Shown piece after piece: positions 56,748 to 64,000 of a DNA stretch of 64,000 nt. The translations under genes and the position numbers were made by a program. Position 1 is the stretch's first letter. Each line of letters starts with the position of its first letter. The stretch is taken from positions 1,178,001-1,242,000 of the forward strand of contig JACCLO010000004.1 in assembly GCA_029448655.1 (NCBI GenBank). Reading direction: 5' to 3'. The notes beneath the pieces are model-generated. The model saw only the letters and a list, made by a program, of their open reading frames with translations. It was not told where the DNA came from and searched no databases. The DNA comes from Wolfiporia cocos (lineage: Eukaryota; Basidiomycota; Agaricomycetes; Polyporales; Phaeolaceae).

Positions 56748-58503
56748 TACCCCATGCAGACGGCGAGGGACCGACGCAGCGTCGGGGCTCTGGGGCGGTC
56801 TGGCTGGCTGTTGGTAGACTGAGGCGACAACATGTTACTTCTTCGACCCGACAAGTTCTGACTCCCCTTTGTCGACTTTTGTAGTCCTTCAGAAGGTCGG
56901 GAGAATTCTTCAAGTTTGTTGCGTCTTCCCAAGAATCATCGGCGGATGGGTAGCCCTTCCAGTGGACCAGGTACTGTTTCTTCCCTCAGTGTTGTCTTTG
57001 GTTCAGGGTGGACTCGACCTCATACTCTTCGTGCCCTTCGACCAGGTCCGGGGGTGGCTTCGCATGATTAGGCCCGTGCACCCTTGTCTCATTGAATGGC
57101 TTCAGTAGTGAGGCATGGAAGACCGGGTGTATTTTCCACCGGGGCGGCAGGGCTAACCTGTACGTGACCGCCCCGAGCTTCTCGCTGATGGTGAATGGCC
57201 CTTCCCTTTTCGGAGCGAGCTTCCGTGATTCGTATGGAAGGTGGAGATTCCTGGCGTCAAGCCACACTTTGTCCCCCTTGCTGAATTTGGGCAAATCGCG
57301 TAGAGTCCGGCCTGCCATCCGTTTCTGGGCTAATTCGTGTGCGGCAATGGCTTTTTCCCTTGCTTCCCTGACACCTTTCATTCTCTCCTTTGCAGCGGGC
57401 ACCTGCACCGGGCTGTCTTCTTTGGGCAACCCTCGTGGGATGTACCCCATGATCACTTCAGTGGGGGCCAAACCTTGCTCGGTCCTTCGTGTGTTATGGG
57501 CAAATTCTACGTCTGGGAGTCTGGCGACCCAGAGCCGCAGATCGTTCATGCAATAGATGTGCAGGTAGACTTCTATTTGCTGATTCATTCGTTCAGTTTG
57601 CCCATCGGTCTGCAGATGGTATGCCGTACTTAGGGCGGATTCGATTCCTAGAAGCTTACAGAGGGCCTGGAAAAACTTTGAAGCGAACTGGGGCCCTCGG
57701 TCCGATATGACTTTGCGAGGGATGCCGTACTTCGAATAGATTTGTCGATGGAATATATCTGCAGCTCCTTCGCTGGTGATGGTTTTGTCGCAGGGGGTCA
57801 GAGATATTGCTTTGGATAGTCCATGATCGATGATGACCATAATTGAATCATATCTCCCTACTCGTGGGAGGTCCGTGATGAAGTCCACTGAGCATTGCGA
57901 GAAGGGGAGTGCATCCCTCCGGGTTGGGATTGGTTGCAGCGGTGCTTTCATCGGGTGTCGATCGGGTTTCATCTGCTGACAGACTGCGCAGCCTTTGACA
58001 TATTCGGCCACGGTTTTTTGCAGGTCGGGCCACCAGAAGTGCTCTTGCACTTTCAGGGTTGTCCCCCAAATCCCGGGGTGGCCTGCCGCAATTGGGTCAT
58101 GGTACCTCGAGATAACGTCCCTTCTCAAGCCAGGGTCTCGTGGCACGTACATTTGCCCCTTATACAAAAGGACCCCTTCGCTGTACTGCCAGTCTTCCAT
58201 TGATGTCCTCAAAGGGGGCTGCTCCCCTTGTTTAACGGCGCGGAGTCCCTGTTCCGCGATCGGGTCAAAGGGCTTCACAATCTTGATCCGATCGATGATT
58301 GGGACTTCAATCGCGTGAACAAATAGGGTATCGGGCAGCATTTGGATGTCTTCGTTGTCGTGTTCAGAGCTGTCTAGATTCATGAGGCGCGAGAGGGTGT
58401 CTTCCATTACCAGTTTCTTCCCTGGGACGTGCTGCAGCCGGATGTCGAATTGCAAGAGTAGCAGATGCCATCTTGCCTGTCTCCGATTCAATCTCTGGGC
58501 GCT
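56748..58503 (-). pseudogene. C integrase and chromodomain
   Basis: Integrase zinc domain HPGIWGTTLKVQEHFWWP, DDE core (CSVDFITDLP, VISDRGPQFASKF), GPY/F-like module, then a chromodomain (KKQYLVHWKGYPSADDSWED). In-frame stops separate RNase H from integrase (TGA at about 58501) and cut the chromodomain (TGA at about 56986, Trp in the normal motif). A canonical aromatic cage is still recognisable, so C once targeted chromatin through histone-mark binding, as chromoviruses do. Confidence 0.85.
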
Positions 58504-60183
58504 TCACCAGTACGTAAGATTCTGGTGGTCACTCCTGATCAGGATCTGATGTGGACCCCCTTCTAGAAGGTGGCGCCATTCTTCCAGCACGCGAACCACT
58601 CCTAGGAGTTCTCGATCATAGATTTCGTAGTTTCGTTCGGCCGGGGTGAGGGACTGTGATAGGTAGCCCACTGGTCGCTCATTCCCGCTATCGTCTTTTT
58701 GTTTGAGTACCGCTCTGAGGGCAAACTGCGAGGCGTCAGTTTCCAGGATGAAGGGTTTCTCCTTGTCGGGGAGGAGCAGCGTGGGGGCTGTTACGAATTT
58801 GTTCTTCAAGAACTCGAACACCTCATTTTCTCGCTCCGTCCACTTGAACCCCGTGCCTGTTGCAGTTTTTGTGAGGTCAATGAGTGGTCGCGCATGCATG
58901 GAATAGTGGTCGATGAATTTTCTGTAGAAATTTGCAAATCCTAAGAAGGAGTGGACCCCCTTGACATTTTGCGGGGGTGGCCAGTCATGGATTCCTTTGA
59001 GCTTGGCAGGGTCCATCTGGACTTGACCGGGAGTGATTACGAGTCCAAGGAACTCTACCCTTTCCACTCCGAATGCGCATTTTTCCGGCTTCACGAATAA
59101 CTTTTCTTCGGCCAGCTTGTGCAGGACTTGTCGCTCTCGCTCTCTATGGGTTGCCTGGTCTGGAGAGAAGATGAGGATGTCGTCCATGTAGACTAATACC
59201 CATCCTTTGGCGATTTCGGTTTTTAGTATCTCATTCATCATGGCCTGGAATATGGCTGGTGAGTTGCACATCCCAAAGAACATCACTGTCGGTTCGTAGA
59301 GGCCAGCATTGGTCTTGAATGCGCCCTTCCATTGGTCGCCTTCTCGGATTCGCACGTTTTTATATCCTGCTCGTAGGTCCATTATGGTGAACACCTTCAC
59401 CCCTCTTAGCTTCTCAATGAGTTCGGGTAGGGGGTAAGCATTCTTAACCATCCCTTCGTTTAGGTATCGGTAGTCTTGGCAGGGCCTTAGCCCTCCGTCC
59501 TTCTTTGGGACGAAGAAGGCGGGGGAAGCCATGGGGGACTTCGGTGGTCGGATAAACCCCTTGGTGAGGTTTTCTGCCAGGAATTCGTCCATGGCCTTCT
59601 GTTCTCTGGGGGATAGAGAGTATACCTTGCAATCCTGAGGTACGAAGTCGGGCTTTAGCTTGATAGCGTGGTCCCATGGTCTCGATGGGGGAAACACGGT
59701 TGCTGCTTTTTTGCTGAAGATGTGTGCGAAGTCTTTCAGGTGTTCAGGGATTGTGTCCTCCATGGGTCCTCCCTTCCCTGTGTCGGAGAACTCTGATTTT
59801 GTCATCACCTTGTGTATATGGGAGAGGGCTGCGCTTCTCTGTCGGAATCGTTTTGGGGCTTCGGTCCTAGGAGCGATCAGCTTCTTGGTTCGGACAAACC
59901 TCCTTAGTAGCTGGTATTCTTTGTCCGAGACGGGGTCCTCTACCGATTGTTGAGCGTTGGTAGAGCCGAAACCCTTGTCCCCTCTCTTTGTTTCCTCGAG
60001 CTCCTCTACCTGGATCAATTCGGGGGTGAGGGTTTGTTCGAATATTATTTGTGCGATGCGCATTCCGGGAATGATACGGTGGGGTGTCGTCAATCGGTTG
60101 AATAGGATGACTTGGACCTCTCCGCGGTAGTCGGGATCAATTACTCCTGCTCTGACCGTGAGCCCGTGTTTGAGCATGAGGCC
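58504..60183 (-). pseudogene. C dUTPase C-terminal half, reverse transcriptase and RNase H
   Basis: Sense order from 60183 down: dUTPase motifs 3-5 ([37 protein letters not shown]), spacer, then RT ([25 protein letters not shown] with YMDD) and RNase H ([16 protein letters not shown]). Distinct from A/B: YMDD in place of YLDD and low overall similarity. Ends at an in-frame TGA before integrase. Confidence 0.88.
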
Positions 60184-60892
60184 TGTTATGGGTCGAATAC
60201 CCGTTCGTATATTCGAGTCGCGAATATAGATCGTTCTTCTGCACGTAGGCTTGTTTGCCGTATGCAAGGCAAATACTCGTTAGATGCCTTCCAGTCCTAG
60301 GTGAAGTTCCTAGGAGATTGTATAATATCCAATACGCGTTAGAGGATATAATCTGTTCAGATGCGAGTCTAATAGAATATAAGACTCGCCTAAGTCCGAG
60401 AAGTCAGTGTGCACTTCGAGGACTTAGTCGTTCGGTTGCTCGAGAGAGAAATACTGAGCGTAGTTTCCTACGTTTGAGAACGAGTATAAGACTTCTTGTT
60501 TATACAACAAGGTCGAGCTGAAGAGCCTCGACAGTAAGTACACGAGTTTATATACTACATTAGGTTTCAGGGGTCAAGTCCGTCCCAGATGTCACCGATA
60601 CTATCTACGCTATAGTACCAAACGTCTGATAGGTATGTAGTGATATACCTGAGACGATAGATAGGAATGATGGCGGTTGAACGCCATCTATCAGCTAATA
60701 AACGATGAACATGAAACGGTGGCAGAGTTGGATCTGCCAAAAGTGAAACGCGCCCTATAGACTAATACAACCGGGGATGCGCCCAGTAGAGTCACGAGTA
60801 GCCAGGGGAGTTGGTTGCGCAACAAGTCCCTGTATCGTATTCGTCCAATGGTGAGTTCTGTCGATATTCGAAAAATTAAAATAACCATAACA
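60184..60892. mobile_element. Solo LTR Y inside the C dUTPase
   Basis: 709 bp, ends tgttatgg/ccataaca (perfect inverted 8 bp), flanked by the duplication aggcc (60179-60183, 60893-60897). Similar in several stretches to the C 3' LTR, so a relative of the same family inserted into C and later lost its body. Confidence 0.88.
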
Positions 60893-60897
60893 AGGCC

Positions 60898-61500
60898 TGA
60901 GCGCGAGGCTATCCTTCCGTAAGTGCCTTTTGGAATCTCCATCCGAACTCCTGTGGGGATTGCCTTCCACCCTCCGGGGGCAATTTCGTCACTATTTGAA
61001 GCGTATAGGTCGTACCCAATGGCCCCGTCAGTTCCTCGCGTTGGGAGCTTCCCTTCGGGGGTTACTGTCATTTTGACAGTATCAAGTTGGATTATAGCAT
61101 CGGTCGTTTGGGCTTTCTCTGTCGGCTTGTCAGGGGTGACATTGATCTTCCCTGTCGCCCAGTTGATGACGGGGCTTTCCCTTTTCAACCAGTTGTATCC
61201 GAGGATCATTTCTTCTTTCCCAATGTTCCCTACAAGGAAGCGGACTTTGCGTTCCTTTCCTCCATACTCAATGGGGAGGAAGACTTCCCGGTCTACCCAC
61301 CCATCCTTGTTGGTGGTTCCGTCGACGTTTCGGACGGTGATCGGGTTTTTTAGAGGTCGGGTCATGATTCGGTGTCAAATGACAAGTTTTGAGTGGATCA
61401 GGGAGGACATGGCTCCTGAGTCGATGAGGGCCTTTACTTACACGGTTTTCTGCAGCTTCAGGGTTATGGGGATAAACAGCAATCAATCGCGTTCATAAGA
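60898..61500 (-). pseudogene. C protease and dUTPase N-terminal half
   Basis: Protease active-site region ALIDSGAMSSLIHSKLVI with a TGA just after it and a TAA just before it. Then the protease body (VRFLVGNIGKEEMILGYNWL) and a spacer leading to dUTPase motif 1 (GAIGYDLYAS) and motif 2 (YGRIASRSGL), where solo LTR Y cuts in. This places dUTPase between protease and RT in this lineage. Confidence 0.85.
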
Positions 61501-61550
61501 GGTAATTACATGGGCTGCGCTTTCAGGAGGTAAGACCATGTGCTTCCTCC

Positions 61551-62680
61551 CTATTCGAAATCCTGGTCATCAAGAATTTGGGTCAGGAACAAGGGGTTCT
61601 TAGCTTTGAGAATTCGGATCGCGTTAACTGCTTCTTCCACTGCCGTGGCTCCATCGTCCTCGTCCTCGGTGTCTTCCTCTTCCGTGTGAGCGGTGGAAGT
61701 CCCTTCTTCCAATGCTTCTATCTTTCGAGCCCTGCCCTTGGCGGGGGTCTTCTTCTTTTGCTTTGGGCAGTTGTTGGAGAGGTGGCCCTTTTCTTTGCAA
61801 TTGAAGCACCGCCCCTCGGTTTGGAGCTTACATCGCTCTTCTGTGGACATTCGGTCGACGTCCATTGCGTTCGGGTCTTTCGCAGGGGCCAGTGTGGCTG
61901 GGGCGCTAGGTCCCTTGGCTCGCCACTGGGGTTTCTTCTTGGGGTCCCCTCGCCCCTTGATGAATGTGTTATAATTGTTCTCATTGATGGATGCTTGTTT
62001 CATCCAGTCGGTGAGGGTTATGACGGGGGGAACAATGTTTATGATGTGCATAACGAGTGCGGGTCTGATGGCTCTCTTGTATAGGGTGACAAGGAGCAGG
62101 TTGCACTGTTGTCGGTCTAGCCCCGTTTTTCCTATGAGGTTATCAAATTCGATGTTGAAGTCGTCAATGTTCTTCTTCTCTTGCCTGAGATTGAAGAGAT
62201 CATCGTTGGTTTTCTGTTTTTCTTCGATGGGTTCGAATGCAGCATCGAATTCTGCACTGAACTGGAGCAACGTGGGGAGGACAAATGCTCCTGTTGTTGA
62301 GTCTGTGTGCTTGGCGTAGTAATTCTCCTTCCATTGGTCCACTCGGTCACTCCCTCAAATATAGGACATGATGAAGAGGATCTTCTGATCGTCAGTTTGG
62401 TAGTCTGTTGCGAACATAGTGAACCATGTGTTGCAATCATTCTTGAAGCGCTGTAGCTTCTTTCGTTCTCCCTTGAAAGGTTCGGGAGTGGCGAGCTTTA
62501 TGCGGTTTCCTCGGCCTGATGGGGTGAACTGCACACCCCATCCTGCAGGATTTCCTCCACCTGGGGGGCCTCCTCCGCCTGGTGGGCCTCCTCCACCCGG
62601 CGGTCCTCCCAGATTGCCTCCCGCGCTGCCTGCTGGATTACCGCTGCCACCCGGGGGACCTCCGCCCCCGGGGGGACCTC
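61551..62680 (-). pseudogene. C Gag (N-terminus cut by D)
   Basis: Gly/Pro-rich N-terminal region (GGPPGGGG repeats, 62530-62680) leads to a capsid-like part beginning LATPEPFKGERKKLQRFKND, interrupted by one in-frame TGA near 62356. A canonical CCHC zinc knuckle CFNCKEKGHLSNNC lies near 61800, with an acidic C-terminus ending at 61551. Element D is inserted in the Gly/Pro-rich part. Confidence 0.82.
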
Positions 62681-63379
62681 TGACACAGACTAGACTGTGG
62701 GACTCACACTATAACCTAATAAGCGACTTGAAGGAGTTGCTGGAGGTTGGTGAGGAGGCTAGTGGGCGCAAGCAGAGATGATATGTAACTGTGCGAATGC
62801 AGAGAACAAATCTAAGGCTTATCCGCAGTGATAGCCCTACTTATATACATGCTTTGTTTGGTTACCGGTAAGGGAGCCAAACATGAAGGTGGTCTGTGCG
62901 CAGACATAACTAATATGGTTAAGTCGTAAACTACAATAGACCATGTGCGCCGGTAATGGCCGCACCAGTAAGATCGTTTGTTTGGACCGTAGGTCCATGT
63001 TGTGGAAGTGGCTGTAGCTACGTTAGTAAGCCATGCATGTGATTCTTATATACCGGCATCGGGATATGAGTAATCATAAGGGCATTGGCATGTGATAACG
63101 AGCGGGCCGCTTATCCAATCGTACTGACATAGCCCGGTACCGGGATATGAGTAAAGCGCGTGACACCGAAGGTTAGTCCGCTGAGTCATTGACGCGTACA
63201 AGCGTGTTATGTACGTGTTGTTATGACAAGTGGACGTATACCGCGTTGTGTACGTGTTGTTTGGTTGCGTGTACGTGTAGACGGGCGCTTAGCAGCGTAA
63301 ATGTCTACAAGGTCGTAGAAATACCAGATAAATAGGTAAAAATACGGGAAAAATAGTGGCATGTCCCAAATCTGTGACA
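62681..63379 (-). repeat. D 3' LTR
   Basis: 699 bp in minus orientation, TGTCACAG... to ...CTGTGTCA. TATA region acatgtatataagtaggg-like near 62833-62848 on the minus strand, shared with W. The left flank acctc (62676-62680) should recur at the unseen right end if D is complete. Confidence 0.8.
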
Positions 63380-63392
63380 TTACCCCCTCTTC
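63380..63392 (-). other. D polypurine tract
   Basis: Minus strand gaagagggggtaa adjoining the TG of the 3' LTR; nearly the same as the A tract. Confidence 0.75.
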
Positions 63393-63418
63393 AGGTTTCA
63401 TTGTCCCTAATGGAACGA

Positions 63419-64000
63419 TTATTTTCCTGTGGAGCCGAATCCACCAGTACCGCGCTCAGATTTAATCTTTTCAAAGTAAGATTTTCCGTGTAGCGTAATG
63501 TGCGGGTCCTTAGCAACTTCGCAGATGAGCTGGGCAATCTTATCACCGGCCCGAATATCGATAGATATATCGGAGTGATTCCGGAGAATGATGATTACTT
63601 CGCCTTGATAATCGTGGTCGATAACGCCACCCATTACGTCTATGCCTTTTCGGGCAAGACTAGAGCGGGGGGCGATACGTCCGTAAGTGCCGAAAGGTAC
63701 CTGGATCTTCAGTTTGGTGTTGTATTCTGTCTGCCCGTGAGCTGGCAGAACGTCGCCTGTTGCAGTGTACAGGTCAAACCCAACCGAGTCCTTGGTTCCC
63801 TTTTCCGGCATTCGGCCGCCTTCACCGACTACGATTTTCAAATCCGCGTTTTGGTTAATGTCCGCTGACATCCATCCCCCGTCGGGGTGTCTAACCATGC
63901 GTTGCTTAGGATCCTTCGCAAATTCTTCGCGATACTGCGGCCAGTCGTCTGGCCACGTGCATTCGTCGGCTTCCCAGTCGTTGCTGTCAGGGTCGAAGAC
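63419..64000 (-). CDS. D polyprotein C-terminus: dUTPase domain (partial)
   Basis: Hydrolyses dUTP to dUMP if folded as the usual homotrimer. The frame is open from the window edge to the stop at 63419. All five dUTPase motifs are intact: DSVGFDLYTAT, GRIAPRSSLARKG, GGVIDHDYQGEV with the catalytic Asp and Tyr, GDKIAQLICE, and RGTGGFGSTGK at the very C-terminus. The upstream part (DPDSNDWEADECTWPDDWP) is acidic and Trp-rich and probably follows the integrase. The domain ends 40 bp before the 3' LTR, so in this lineage dUTPase is the last domain of the element. It could instead be a separate 3' ORF starting at Met 63898, but the frame stays open upstream to the edge. Confidence 0.88.
   Translation of the reverse strand, partial: VFDPDSNDWEADECTWPDDWPQYREEFAKDPKQRMVRHPDGGWMSADINQNADLKIVVGEGGRMPEKGTKDSVGFDLYTATGDVLPAHGQTEYNTKLKIQVPFGTYGRIAPRSSLARKGIDVMGGVIDHDYQGEVIIILRNHSDISIDIRAGDKIAQLICEVAKDPHITLHGKSYFEKIKSERGTGGFGSTGK

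Larger units (their letters stand above)
54066..62680 (-). mobile_element. Chromovirus C (Ty3/gypsy), dead, hosting three insertions
   Basis: Minus-strand element with its 3' LTR at 54066-54604 and, going right, C-terminal tail, chromodomain, integrase, RNase H/RT, dUTPase, protease and Gag. Solo LTR W (55654-56742) and solo LTR Y (60184-60892) interrupt pol, and element D interrupts gag at 62680. The rest of gag and the 5' LTR must lie beyond the window. Multiple nonsense codons are present. Confidence 0.88.

Noticed and set aside
60112..60521. Plus-strand frames inside solo LTR Y
   Set aside because: They lie in LTR sequence with exact target duplications and have no coding signature.

Overview
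The window is nuclear DNA of a filamentous basidiomycete, most likely a wood-decay (polypore-like) agaricomycete. This is inferred from P450 genes cut by many 50-60 bp GT-AG introns, a DUF6533-type fragment, an F-box/LRR gene, fungal chromodomain Ty3/gypsy retrotransposons and a MULE relic. No rRNA, genuine tRNA or prokaryotic operon structure is visible. Most of the window is repeats and decayed genes around a few intact single-copy genes.

Layout. 1-9.9 kb: a cytochrome P450 cluster. P450-1 runs off the left edge and P450-2 follows it on the minus strand. P450-3 lies divergently on the plus strand, followed by the broken P450-4. A fifth, much decayed P450 lies at 13.9-14.4 kb. 10-25 kb: a gene-poor repeat zone with a palindromic tRNA-like MITE, a 22-bp minisatellite, one copy of a 1.15-kb duplication whose partner is at 50.7 kb, three copies of a local ~1-kb repeat, an F-box gene and an ArAE/FUSC transporter pseudogene. 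25.3-41.7 kb: two nested chromoviruses of one family. Element A (25459-33641, identical LTRs, a 2,180-codon gag-pol reading frame) sits inside the 3' LTR of element B (25349-41744, four frameshifts). 41.7-44.1 kb: MULE transposase pseudogene, with a MITE in its tail. 46.6-48.4 kb: an intact ten-exon NADP-dependent MDR oxidoreductase. 49.9-54 kb: DUF6533 relic, second copy of the duplication (interrupted by a MITE) and a short inverted-repeat element. 54.1-64 kb: a third, dead chromovirus (C) invaded by two solo LTRs (W, Y) and by a fourth element (D), which runs off the right edge.

What is most striking: three distinct chromovirus lineages (A/B, C and D) each encode a trimeric-type dUTPase, but at three different places in the polyprotein: between Gag and protease (A/B), between protease and RT (C), and at the extreme C-terminus (D). 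A and B also carry an LTR segment complementary to the sequence next to the 5' LTR, placed where transcription should start. This implies tRNA-independent self-priming of the Tf1 type. All domain calls are by eye from translated motifs; no searches were run.
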